Shown here: positions 1 to 10,545 of the stretch, in pieces | Numbering within the stretch: the first letter of the stretch is position 1 | Layout of the letters: each line of letters begins with the position of its first letter | NCBI RefSeq assembly: GCF_000499385.1 | Contig: NW_013651726.1 | Location: forward strand, 5,338-20,354 | DNA from: Eimeria necatrix | Lineage: Eukaryota > Apicomplexa > Conoidasida > Eucoccidiorida > Eimeriidae | DNA: 15,017 bases | Direction: 5' to 3' | Position numbers and translations under genes: made by a program | The notes under the pieces: model-generated | Told to the model about the DNA's origin: nothing | Databases searched by the model: none | The model's input: only the letters and a program-made list of their open reading frames with translations

Positions 1-3
1 GTT

Positions 4-645
4 AATGCTATTAGCAAACGAAACAAACACAACAGAAACCTTCTCTTCTTCCACTACTCCTTCCAGTCACCACGAATCTTCAGCAAGTTACTGAATGCAG
101 TTGCTTGAGCGTGAAGCAATTCGCAGCACGGAAACGGGAAACAGCACTTCTAGATGCCAGGTCACTCCAAGCAAGACTGCCTCCCTACTACAATGTACTT
201 GCATACCGCTTTACCCTCCTGCACCTTTATCCAAATGCGCTGTTCATCATCTGTACTGGTTGCACTGTGGTTCTCTTTCCCTATCTGGCGCTTCGAATGA
301 CACAAGCCGGGCCTTTGTATCGAGTGGGTAGGCAAATAAAACACGCGCGTGATGTCACATTGGTGATGATCAATGACGTCGGCACCAGCGCGTGGAAGGC
401 ACAGGACAGTGCACGCGTGCTTCTGAGTAGAACAGCGTTGCACAAACAGAAAATTCCTTCTCACTCACATACCCTCGCCTCTGCATGCCTCAAACAGTGA
501 GCGCGTTGATGCACATAATATCAACCATGGCAGTGGCGAATCCGCCACGAGTACAGCGAAACACGAAAACACCGGCTTCCCTATGGCTTCCCTACGTATG
601 TATCAGTCACACTTCGAAACGTACCAGGCAAGGTCCAAAACGTTC
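4..645. repeat. R1 copy 1: long direct repeat, left copy
   Basis: This stretch aligns with 1713-2432 at an offset of 1709 bp. The first ~165 bp (4 to about 168) differ from copy 2 by only about four substitutions. About 170-300 is poorly alignable. From about 300 to 620 similarity rises again, to roughly 80-85% by eye. The best-conserved inner block is about 300-360: it contains an AATAAA hexamer, a perfect 10-bp palindrome CACGCGCGTG (342-351) and an octamer TGATGTCA (350-357). Alignment fades after about 645, with faint similarity perhaps to 710. Copy 1 starts within 3 bp of the window edge, so its true left border is unknown. I see no TG...CA termini, primer-binding site or terminal inverted repeat, so I do not assign a transposon class. 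Reading frames inside it are short and not kept between the copies. Confidence 0.93.
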
Positions 646-1712
646 CGCTGAAGCCTGCCAATGCTTGTCAGCGTCGGAAACCCACCACTAACCTCGACAG
701 ACTGTTTCCTAGAAACTGCACATTTCGGGATAGGCGGACACTACCAAGATACTAACAGGCAGCACAGGAGAGCAACAAGCATTTGAAAACCCGTTGCCTG
801 CCACGAATGTTGGCTACGTTTTATTACGACATGCTGCAGTAAGCTAGTCAAGCATGCTAGAATGCCGGAACGCATCAGTGCGCCCTTTCAGCTGGAAACG
901 GTGAACTTGTGTCTTTCCCAAACTCCGCATCGTAACACCTCTCACTTTCTGACGACGCATCGAGACGGAGATATCAAAACATATTTCGCACAATAAACAC
1001 GCATTGCACAACGCCAACGTCATCGCAAGCGCTGCGCACGTGGTGAAAGCGCACTTGACACGATCAACAACACAACCGGCTTTAGATTTGCCTTTGCAAC
1101 GTATGCCAACAGCAAGACGCCATCAGCCTTCGGGAATGCATGCTTCTGTGAGAAACGCTGCTCTCCGCTTTCCTGCGAGCAATGCACCCCGAACCTCTTA
1201 TCTTGCCATTGTCCGCCATGCAGCGAGCGGGCCTCCGTCATCTTTTAATATCGACAACAGCATGACTTCCGGTCATCAGCACCCGTCGTCAACAGAAAAA
1301 TTCTGTATCAAGAATCCTGAAGGCGAAACTCCTCATTTCTAGCATCCGAACAAAGCTACCGAACAAACACAAGCCTCCAACCATAAGGCCTCGCCAAATA
1401 CCGCGAATGACACCAATCCCAGGTAAACAGAACTTCCATTGCATTGTCCTGTAACTGCATAGTTGCCAAATTCTGTGGCGTCCGGCCAATGACTTGCACT
1501 GGCGGCTAGATCATCCGGCCTTAAAGGGAAAAAAGCGCCCAAACATAAGGCGCCAAACCGGCATATTCAGGATTAGGTTGTTCCGACACACGGCACACGT
1601 GCCAGCGCGAGCCAACCAAACATGCCACTTGGTTTTTGTTGCCTAACAGCACACGCCTGCCTAGCAGGTACTACGCCTCCACCCAAAAATAGCCACTGTC
1701 GAAGAATGCCAA
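646..1712. other. Spacer between R1 copies, no gene seen
   Basis: About 1.07 kb separates the two R1 copies. The longest frame is 112 codons (1004-1342, plus strand). Its translation has no recognisable domain, is low in hydrophobic core pattern, and is no longer than chance predicts. I saw no RNA gene, no microsatellite and no inverted repeat of note. Faint similarity to the sequence just after copy 2 may extend R1 by some 60 bp at its start (646 to about 710). There is no polypurine tract next to copy 2, which argues against reading this as the body of a small LTR element. Confidence 0.6.
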
Positions 1713-2432
1713 AATGCTATTAGCAAACGAAACAAACACAACAGAAACCTTCTCTTCTTCCACTACTCCTTTCAGTCACCACGAATCTTCAGCAAGTTAC
1801 TGAATGCAGTTGCTTGAGCGTGAAGCAATTCGCAGCATGGAAACGGGAAACAGCACTTCAAGATGCCACGTCACTCAAGCAAGACTGTCTGTGTACTACC
1901 ATATAGTTTCATACGTCACTCAAGCAAGACTGTCTGTGTACTACCATATAGTTTCATGAAGCTATATCGTTCCCACATCACTCCACGCCTGAATTCCTGT
2001 TTACTGCCATGTAGCTCCATGCAGCTGTCCAAATGCGCTGTTCAGCATTTGAAGTCGGAGCATTGTTGTGCTCTTTCCCCATCTCGCGTTTTGATTGACA
2101 CAAGCCGGGCCTTTGTATTGAGCGGGTAGGCAAATAAAACACGCGCGTGATGTCACATTGTCGATGACCAATGACGGCGGCACCAGCGCGTGGAAGGTGC
2201 ACCCGTGCTTCTGCGCAGAAAAGCGTTGCACGAAAAGAAAATTCCTTCTCACTCACATTCCCGCGCCTCTGCATGCCTCGAACAATGAGCGCGCTCATGC
2301 ACAGAATATCAATCACAGCACTCGCGAATCGGCCACGAGTACAGCGAAACACGAAAAAGCTGGTTTCTCTATGGTTTTCCTATGTATGTACCACACACAG
2401 TTCGAAACGTACCGCGCATATTCCTAAACGGT
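1713..2432. repeat. R1 copy 2: long direct repeat, right copy
   Basis: This is the partner of 4-645. It is longer mainly because of a 45-bp internal tandem duplication (1868-1957) and extra sequence around 1958-2030. Its left ~165 bp is nearly identical to copy 1. The central part is rearranged or fast diverging. The block at about 2097-2160 again keeps AATAAA, the palindrome CACGCGCGTG (2140-2149) and TGATGTCA (2148-2155). The later CRE-like TGACGTCG of copy 1 (374-381) reads TGACGGCG here (2172-2179). Frames in this copy (for example 1863-2129 plus, 1978-2352 minus) are not maintained in copy 1, which supports a non-coding repeat. Confidence 0.93.
1868..1957. repeat. 45-bp perfect tandem duplication (2 units)
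   Basis: Unit 1 is 1868-1912 and unit 2 is 1913-1957. They are identical, each beginning ACGTCACTCAAGC and ending TAGTTTCAT. R1 copy 1 has a single diverged equivalent starting near 162, so the duplication happened in copy 2 after the two R1 copies separated. The unit is a multiple of three, so the plus-strand frame through it shows a repeated 15-residue stretch. I read that as a by-product of unit length, not as evidence of a protein. Confidence 0.97.
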
Positions 2433-5300
2433 GGGAAACTCTGAGTTTTGAACTTGCGATGTCGGCGAGGCTGACGCCTGACTAAATGTCGATCATCCAC
2501 TGAGAAAGAATGACCTATAATGTTCAGTTCTTTTTATACTTCATGGGGCCTACCAGCTTGTAGTTGGAAGTCATGGCAACGCTGAGGTGTCGCCTGACTT
2601 GATGGGCTGCTTTAGATCACTAACGTTTATTCTCCTCTACAGACCCACCGCTGGCCGTCAGGAAAATCTTGACCGCGCTTACTGCTTGCTTGATCCACAA
2701 TAGCAACAGATTATGTTTGACAAACACAGAAAAAGCATGCTGAGTCCATATTATTCCTTAACTTTAGTGGCACCATCTTCATGAAATGATGTGACCAGGA
2801 TGTTGTCAGTCGGGAAAAAGATACGCACTGCGAATAAGTGATTTGCAGCTTTTGATGTCAATTCTCAGAACACCTGTTAAACGAAACGCACAATCTGAGA
2901 CATTTTCCGTCATAAACACGCAAGGAGTTCCCGGTCCCCACGTGAAAAGCCCTTTCAATCTCCCTGAGTATATACAAGTTGCTAGAACAGATGCACAGAT
3001 ACGGCATCATTGTCGCCAAGCAGACAAATGCAAAGCCACGCCTGAATTCAAAATCATGGTTTTCCTCTTCTATACAGAAGACGTGTGCTCGCACCAAAAT
3101 TATCAGGCTATTGGATTCCAAAAATCCTACATAAGTGCTTTAAAAAAGAGCGGCCAGCGTTCAGTGCACACTTGTTTTGTTAATGAGCCACTCTCTTCAC
3201 ACGTATTGCACGCACGTACTGCATACACAGAAATAGTACTTTAGGGCTTCCTTAGTATGCACTGCGGCCTCCAAAAAGGCAATGTAGAGGCTTTTGTGCT
3301 CTCTCCTGATGATGATTTCCGGAACGTACAAACTAGGGATTGAAAAACAAGTTTCTGAAGACATGAATGCATGCTTGCGGCTTCGGTGTTCTATGTAGCA
3401 CTTGTGAAAATGTGGTGAACTGATCATAAAAGCTGTCGTATCGTACAGGATTTCACCTAACACTGGCCTTTCTTTTGTAATTGCTATACCTCTGTATAGG
3501 ACCTACTTAAACTGTGGACATAAGAAGACCTGATGCCGTACTGTAATCGACGAGGTGAGCTTATCAACTGTAACAAATCTTGTTTATGTTTTCCACCAAA
3601 AAAAGGAAAGCTTTACAAACGGCTTCCCAAAAAGACTGTAAACTATTCAGTGAACGTGGACATACAAAATTAATAAAATATTCCTATGGATGAGAATGAA
3701 GCGCTAGAATGGGGAGCATCAGTTGCCCCAATATATTATGTATTATCGTAGATTCGACTATAGCGAATTCGCAGCACATTTTCAGGAGACGTGCGTCCAT
3801 GTGCCTTTTGGAACCACGGGACTTACCAACTGCCCACATCACGACATTCCCATTTCCATCAAAATCATACGCAGTTTGATACAGCCGTGTGCAACGCCTA
3901 GTCTTCGGTGTTGTGAAAAGAAACGCACGGCTTTATGTGCTGCCACACAATGCACCTACGATGAACTGATTGCTTGCACAAGCATATGATATTGTGAGTC
4001 TTCTTCGAAAAGCAACAAGACGTCAGTATACAGCTGAATAAAAATGTATTCGATCATGCCATCCCTGCGAGAACAAGAAGTGTCGGAAAAGTTGCTATTT
4101 GTCTCCCAGTGCATGCGCATTGGCACATTCATTTTTACCCAGGATTTTGAGTTGTCAGAGAAACGCACTCCCTAGCGAGTAAAAATTCAAACAATGCCGC
4201 AAAAATTAATATAATTCACTGTGTCACGAAGACCATGGAAGTGGCCGCCAAGACGGACAATGGATCCTATCACAAAGTAATGTGCCCACACATAAATTGA
4301 AAAGATACAGAAACGATGCACTTAAAGGTGTCGTTGCGTAGCTCGAAGAATTTCAATAGACGCACATACTTCACGTACAAGTAAGTATATGTCTTCAAAT
4401 AGCAACACGCCAGGCACTGGCATTGTTCAATGACTCTGTGAAGTGCATGAGACGCACGGCCTTTGGACGAAGGTAAACACGCATTTTCCAATGACAAAAG
4501 CACTCAGGCGAAGTATCACAAATCGTATTTACCACGGCGAGCAAACAAGTATGGAGGAGTTCCACGCAGGCTGCCTGCTACTAGTGAGCACACATGTGGC
4601 TGTATAGAATGGTGCAGCTACAGGATTTACAGGGTTGTTCTGGAGTCATACAGACAACTTAACAGGGACCTTCCTAGTTCATACGTCACTTCCTTCTTAA
4701 CTGTATCTCGATCGAATCGGTAAAAAAATTTGAAATAAGCAAATACTGGCACTGAAGGGGACTAAGCCAGTGCGATTACAGGGAACCTACGATGCCCAAC
4801 TAAGTGCCAACACTAGTAAAAGAAAATAGGACGCGCACAATCTGTATAAAAATGATGAGCTCTTTTGTGTGGCTGCACGCACATAACGTCACAAGGAACA
4901 CATTTTGCACACTATACTGAACGAGTTTGTCACGTCTCACGCATAGTATTTGCGATGAGGAACAGAACAAGAATGAACAGAGCTTGTGAACTGGTGAATT
5001 CTACGAAGCCCATTCTTGTAAGGCGCACAACCTGAGAATGCAAGGACTGTCAAATGAGCGACGTCCCTGCACGCTTTCTACTGCGGCTCGCTGCATAGAT
5101 GCCACACTACATAAAACCTGTCAAGTCCAAAAGCAAACATGGACAACTGCAAGCATAGCATGACACTGACCGAAAGGATTTATGTATAGTCGCCATCTTC
5201 TTTGTTTGAATCACCCCACTGCAGGCAAAAATATCCGAGTTTTGTAGTGTAAAATCCACACAGGGACAATTCTGTAATGGTCGCGGTTTCACATAACAGC
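2433..5300. other. Unstructured stretch, no gene or repeat seen
   Basis: Nothing here can be supported as a gene. The longest frame (2843-3244, plus, 133 codons) has no recognisable motif, signal peptide or membrane segment, and an overlapping minus-strand frame of 87 codons is equally featureless. A 6-bp stem with a 4-nt loop lies near 3485-3500 and is expected by chance. I found no tRNA-like B box in a plausible context and no long simple-sequence run. Confidence 0.55.
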
Positions 5301-7840
5301 TACAATTTTATTGTATGTCAATCTGTTTGTGTGGGAGAATCTTTTGATATGTAGGCATCTTGCTGGTGCATATGCTATTCCAAGTCGGCTTTTTCAAAGC
5401 ATTACCGCTCATGTTAACACCTTGTCGACGTTCAATCAGACTGTATAGAGTTGCCTAGGAGTTATACTTCTTTTGCATCTAGCCCCGAAATTTGCGCATG
5501 TCAACCTGAAACAAGGCGATACGATCATCAATCTGGTTTTCGGATTTAAATTTGGACTGCATTCGCCATAGCAAGTGACCCTTGCGGACATTCAATTCAT
5601 TGCATATCAAGTATTAGTTGCACATATAAGGGATTCATTACCCTCACAGGAAAGTGCTTTCGGAAGATAAAACGAAACCACGGTGGTACAGAACAGGTCA
5701 TGTTTCATCTAGCTTAGTACGCCTCATGAATTAGTAGTAGGAATTTGTCCTGAGACTGTCAAAACGTGCTGTGGGCAGCGTGAAATGGAACTCATATAGA
5801 ACTGACACCCTGGTGGGCAATAGACAGAGCGCATCCCAACAAATGCCTGACATCAGCCCTATGTGCGACTCCAAGTATCAGGTAAGATACCCGCCAGGCA
5901 TCTCCAGCATAGCAGATAATACGCGTCTTTTGGAAACATGTGGCTTATCTCCTGTTTGGAAATTTTCCCCAACGGCATTCATCAAAGAATAGAAATGCAC
6001 CATATATCGCGAACTGTACATGGGCACAAGACGAAAGCGCTCGAAGTTGCTAGGTGGAAACCGCCACCAGCACTGCCAAACAAACATGTCGTCAATGAGG
6101 GCCTTAAATAGCGCACGCACATCCTGAAAAGTTCAAAATTAACAATAGTTCGGACCCACAGTCGATACAATGAGCCCCAAAATGCTCCAGTTCCACCGCT
6201 TAAACGGAAATGGAACGGACTGACTGTGAACGAAATCGCCATGTTGGATCTGCAATGTACCAATTTCACAGCCAAGTAGACGCGCCTTCGGATAAAAGAG
6301 ATGGATACAACACTGCAATCTTTTTACCCTGCACCGTGGCAACAACTGCAAAGTAACTCGGAGTACGGGCTGGCTGTGAATGTGAAGCGTACTTTTTATA
6401 TCGGAAAAAACACCCACGAAGGGACATTTCCTCGTCCCCAATATCAAAGATCGTAACCCGTTCGCTGTTTTTGTGTTCACGCACAAGCTAGCGTGTTCAC
6501 GCCTACAGACAAAAGACACTAGCGGCAGGCAGCAAACAACATATTTTCGCTTAAAAGAAGCGCCTTTAGGAGCCTGAGAGAACGTTGAACTTGCTGCTGG
6601 CCTTTCGGTGCACCGAAATCTAGCCATCAGCGCTCGAAAACAAGCAAAGCGCCTGTCGTTCGCTTGCACATAAAGTCAGCTGGAGAAAATGCAGAGCATG
6701 AGAATCTCCACTAAGGCTACAGCAAAGCACCCCAGCCCTAGCTTTACAGCAAGTATTTAGACCGCTGTGAGCATGTGTTTTTTCTAAAGCGATTACGATG
6801 CGGCATACCCTCTGATCGCCACAAAGATCTACTCTCCTAACTCTAACCTCTTCAAAGTTACATAAGGTCAAAAGAATATATGAGTCCCCAGATGCAGTTC
6901 AATTGCTTATGATACACTATCCGGCCTTGCTAAGAATTAACAGGAATTAATCACGCACGTCCTGAACCATGTTGCGGATGCCCGTTGTGCATATCGTAGC
7001 AGGGCCGTGGAGTGCAACGTTGAAACACTCTGTCTAGGCCACTGTGAAGGCCAGTGCGAAATTTCGCGTTGAGCCAAAAATGCGAACGCTCGTACGTGAA
7101 GAGCAAGAATTATGAGAGTAAAAAACAGATGACAGCATCAAAATTCCGAGACGCCGCACCAGGAGTCATTTCAATCACGAGAGAAGACGGGATCCTCCAC
7201 GTGATTACAAGTCAATTAACCCAAAGCTGCTGCGGGCCTTCCAGGCCTTTGCTGGCATGCCTTACGCGCTGATGAATGTGTAGTTCTTACCTTGCCCCCA
7301 AAGCAAGCTCGACTGGCTTCGTACTTTTTATTCTGCTGCACCTGAGATCTAAACTGTACTCCTACATTTGATTCTTCAGCTGCTACCCGTGCTGCTGTGC
7401 ATCTCCCTGTAGGGGGTCATCCTGGTGGCGTTTCGTACGAATGTGTTACTTGTGAACTGTAGGAGACGATCAGTGCATTTACGCCATTTGTTAATCGAGG
7501 CAGCGTGTCAATCGCACCAGACAAAAAGCTGGAATTTTATCATTTGCATCAGAGAGACCCAACACACATTATCTGATAGCATTATTTGTAGTTCATATAT
7601 TGCGTTCAATCTGTGCCCTTTCCAATAAATGACAGCACATTCAGAGCTGGAAAATTATTCTCTGCAGCGTTCCCAAAGCATGCCGAAAGCGAGGCGTTCT
7701 GACTGCATCAACACAAATGTGTTTGAAAAGTTCCACCGTTGCGGGGAAAACGATATTTCAAGAATTTTCTAGGCAACGGAGGCTGCATGCTTGCATTTCA
7801 CACGGTACAAGAGCGGCATCGTGAATTTGTTCTACTGGAA
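5301..7840. other. Unstructured stretch, includes a 176-codon chance-length frame
   Basis: This contains the longest frame of the window (6139-6669, minus, 176 codons). Its translation is rich in Cys, Arg and Ser without any ordered motif, and three other minus-strand frames overlap it, as expected in stop-poor non-coding DNA. A 10-bp direct repeat GTGTTCACGC recurs at 6473 and 6493. A perfect 12-bp palindrome GCGAAATTTCGC lies at 7056-7067. No splice-site or codon-use argument supports a gene. Confidence 0.5.
7056..7067. repeat. 12-bp perfect palindrome
   Basis: GCGAAATTTCGC reads the same on both strands. One or a few 12-bp palindromes are not surprising in 15 kb. It could be a dimeric protein-binding site, but nothing nearby supports that. 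Confidence 0.8.
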
Positions 7841-7863
7841 TCAGTGACAATGCACATCGCACA

Positions 7864-7921
7864 AGCCATCAACAGTAAGCAATGCCTTTTGTACAGCCCT
7901 CGTACCAGCCATCAACAGTAA
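7864..7921. repeat. 15-bp direct repeat, 43-bp period
   Basis: AGCCATCAACAGTAA occurs exactly at 7864-7878 and at 7907-7921. Further 3' in each unit a similar TACAGCCCT segment follows at about 7892 and 7951, but the distance differs by about 16 bp. This suggests a decayed tandem duplication of about 43 bp with a later insertion in unit 2. Confidence 0.85.
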
Positions 7922-7990
7922 AGCTCTGGTCAACAATATTCTCGGTACAGCCCTTGTCCTCAGGACACTCTCTTGTTGCTGGATAAAGTC

Positions 7991-8015
7991 TGTTGGGGCA
8001 ATTTCTTCCCCAACA
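7991..8015. repeat. Small inverted repeat, 8-bp arms, 9-nt loop
   Basis: Arms TGTTGGGG (7991-7998) and CCCCAACA (8008-8015) are perfectly complementary. A few 8-bp inverted repeats with loops up to 20 nt are expected in 15 kb, so this may be chance. Confidence 0.7.
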
Positions 8016-9062
8016 AGCAACGCATTGCAATCCCAAATGAAAAGTGTGCAATGGAACTTTCGTTGATCGTAAAGCTGCTGAGTCGCTGCCCTTCCGCCAC
8101 TGATCCGTCCCATGCATACGAAACTGCGACTGTGCAAAACGGGCACGCTTTCCAGGGCATGAATGCCCCACCTAACACCCGTTATTGTTTCGGCTTCATG
8201 CGAAAAGCAGCGCCTCCATGAAAAGCAAGGCCTTTCAATTATCTGGTTGAGCTCAGAAAACTTCATAGCAACAAAACGTGGTCGATGTCGTGAGAGGCAT
8301 GCAGATACTGAAAAGCAGAGACTGCACAACTTGCTTCACCAAACAAATAAAACGTTTAGGCGGGGAAGTCAAGAAATTGAGCGAAGTAAGGCCTATGTGA
8401 CTTGTGAATTGAGGCTTTTGTGTCTCGCATTCAAGCATAACCCGCAACATGAATACTCAAGTGCCGCTGGGATGATGCTAAACTCAAAGATGTAGCCCTT
8501 CAACCCAGCACCTCCCATATAATCTTCGACGCCGTTAAACTAAAACCTTGAAAGCACGTTTAAACAACGAAACGTCAAACATTTGCAAGGCACGTATCGC
8601 AAGTGTGTCAAAACTGAGTCCGAAGTACTTTGTTGCCAGACATCGCATCCTGTCGACGTTCAGGGACAGCTTCTCTGCACTTGTTTGTGGAATGCCTACA
8701 CGTCCATACAGCGGCAGCCAGGAATCGAGTTTACAAAAGGGTTAGCAAGGTTTTCACGATAGCGTGGCTCGGCGTTGCGAAGCTAGTCGCCGCAAAATGC
8801 AAATGTAGATCTCTACACAACTTGAAAAGCACTTGTGCCCACTATCATTTTCATCATGCACATGATTCAAATGGTAGCAAGGACTCTAGAATTGCATGAC
8901 GGAGTACGTCCGCGTGTAGAGCAGTGAGAAACGCATGGGGCCAAAGCTTTTGTTTGCCTGCAGAATATGTTCCCCACGTGCTAGCGATAGGAGGCTAACG
9001 CACAGAGCTCATAAGCGTCTAGTCACAATTCACACCCGGATAGGTTCTCCGGATACACTTTT

Positions 9063-9090
9063 GCACTCGTCCAGTGTATAAGACGAGTGC
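9063..9090. repeat. Hairpin, 9-bp arms, 10-nt loop
   Basis: Arms GCACTCGTC (9063-9071) and GACGAGTGC (9082-9090) are perfectly complementary. The loop carries CCAGTGTA from 9071, which recurs exactly at 9100-9107, and ATACACT at 9053-9059 is the reverse complement of 9073-9079. The interlocking small repeats make this slightly more structured than a lone hairpin, but roughly one such stem is expected by chance. Confidence 0.75.
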
Positions 9091-9903
9091 TTTCTTTTTC
9101 CAGTGTAAATGCAGTCCAGGCCAAAGAAATTGACAAACAAGCAAGCTGTCCTTCATCAGGACATGAGAAATCTCACATACTGGGATTCATGTAGAACACA
9201 TTGGACATCCCTATATGCCTACTTTCGAAAGAGTGATCGTAAAAATTGTGTTTCAAACCTCTGTCCTTGTCGGGCGATCGCCGCACGAGTTGACAGACAG
9301 GCATGTCACTGGCAAACAGTACCAATCGTTTGTATATTTTTTTGTTCTGGATGCGCAAAATGCTGCTAATGGTTCGTACACTTCCGAAGGTGTACATATG
9401 ATGAGTATACAAAGTTGCATTGCAAAAACAACTTTTCCAGGTGCGAGCGCATCACCACAGAGCAAGCGCGCCGTGGCAACACTCTACAACACGCGAGCAC
9501 GCCTGCGGCTACTCACGCATCAAGTCGTTATATTTGTCCTAAATGAAGTTATAATCACAAAAAGTGTTTTACACATGATCATGTTCTATGAAAGAGAACG
9601 CAACGTGTCTTCATCACAATGTGGACATTGGCCTCTTTTTTGGCATGCAAAAGTAGTGCTGCTTCATAAACAAAAACAATGTGTAATACCGGCAACAAAA
9701 GCGCCCACACGCCTCTGATATTTGGTTGGAGATTTCTATATGCCTCCATATGCAGGCGGTGGCGGACCTTGACTATGTGTCAAACGCTTTCTTGCGCAAC
9801 AAAACATTCAACAAAAATTAAAGTGCACTCTCACTGAACAAGGTAAAAATCAATTTGTTGGCAAAAGTAAACTCGCGCATTGCAAACACTTTAAAACAAA
9901 TTT

Positions 9904-9920
9904 ATTTGACGTCGTCAAAT
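9904..9920. repeat. 17-bp near-contiguous palindrome
   Basis: Arms ATTTGACG (9904-9911) and CGTCAAAT (9913-9920) flank a single T. The centre contains GACGTCG, a CRE/bZIP-like core. The architecture fits a dimeric site but no function can be assigned. Confidence 0.75.
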
Positions 9921-10237
9921 TGGCCGAACTGGCAAGCATAACCGTCTGAGCTGATGTGCCAGACGCATTGAGTGCACGCGTCTGAGCTCCTGCGCACATG
10001 CTGCGAACCGGAAAATGCATCTCACAATTAAAAACGAAGTAACGCAAACGCCACTTGCATTCAAACACGTCTCTTCTGACCAAAGTGCAAAATAAAGTAC
10101 AACTCACACAGCGACGAAACGGCATCTCTATCTGCCACCAATGCTGTCAAGAACTATGAACAACATACATGCTTAAAGTGTGTAACGCGGGAAGAATGAC
10201 ACAAACGGCAAGCATATCTCTGCAACCGCACCTTGCG

Positions 10238-10314
10238 TGTGATGTCTCCCGTGTTGTGACGTGACTTTGCATTACAAGAATGCACAGTCACGTCACAACA
10301 CGGGAGACATCACA
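10238..10314. repeat. 77-bp near-perfect palindrome (long hairpin)
   Basis: Arms 10238-10273 and 10279-10314 are complementary at 35 of 36 positions. The only mismatch is T10267 against C10285, and the outer 29 bp pair without a break. The loop is 5 nt (10274-10278, ACAAG). Pairing stops abruptly at both outer ends (G10237/T10315). Each arm carries a CRE-like core: TGACGTGA in the left arm, TCACGTCA in the right. A stem this long cannot be chance at this window size. It could be a small fold-back element, the product of a replication template switch, or the stem of a small-RNA precursor. I see no target-site duplication at the edges. Confidence 0.98.
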
Positions 10315-10512
10315 TTCACAATAGCAGCAAGTTACAGAGTGTAAGCGCTCCATGCCGCGCTAATGGACAGCATCGAAATGTATAGCATTCCATCCAGGTC
10401 CAGAGAAAATTTCCTGTGTCTCCAAGACTCAATGGGACTCCATCCAACTTTTCAATCAGGCAGCTTACTAGTATACATGCACCTCAAAGCTTGATTGCGC
10501 CATTGTGTCTAA

Positions 10513-10545
10513 GGTTGCTTGACGCGAAGTACGCGTCAAGCAACC
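10513..10545. repeat. 33-bp perfect hairpin, 14-bp arms, 5-nt loop
   Basis: Arms GGTTGCTTGACGCG (10513-10526) and CGCGTCAAGCAACC (10532-10545) pair perfectly around a 5-nt loop AAGTA. By a simple count (about 15,000 positions, 20 loop sizes, 4^14 arms) about 0.001 such stems are expected in the window. It lies 198 bp from the 77-bp palindrome and shares its 5-nt loop length, but the two sequences are unrelated apart from a TGACG core. Confidence 0.97.

Larger units (their letters stand above)
7922..10237. other. Unstructured stretch, only short hairpins
   Basis: The frames at 7841-8329 (minus, 162 codons) and 9215-9718 (plus, 167 codons) are close to the longest expected by chance, and neither translation resembles a known family. 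Three small inverted repeats in this stretch are listed separately (7991-8015, 9063-9090, 9904-9920). Nothing else could be supported. Confidence 0.5.

Noticed and set aside
1863..2129. Plus-strand frame with a 15-residue repeat
   Set aside because: The repeat follows from the 45-bp DNA duplication having a length divisible by three; the frame is not kept in R1 copy 1.
2843..3244. 133-codon plus-strand frame
   Set aside because: No motif or context that would support a gene.
3360..3410. Possible U6-like or other small nuclear RNA start near a GCTTGCGGCTTCGG-type word
   Set aside because: The rest of the expected RNA sequence does not follow.
6139..6669. 176-codon minus-strand frame, the longest in the window
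   Set aside because: Length is near the chance maximum for six frames of 15 kb, there is no recognisable domain, and several other frames overlap it.
7841..8329. 162-codon minus-strand frame
   Set aside because: No recognisable family and it runs through a decayed 43-bp-period repeat; consistent with chance.
9215..9718. 167-codon plus-strand frame
   Set aside because: No motif, signal peptide or family resemblance; length close to the chance maximum.
10238..10314. Canonical pre-miRNA call for the long hairpin
   Set aside because: Near-perfect pairing and a 5-nt loop are atypical, and there is no expression evidence; kept as a palindrome only.
10513..10545. Hairpin as a bacterial-type terminator
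   Set aside because: No U-tract follows and no gene precedes it; the context is eukaryote-like.
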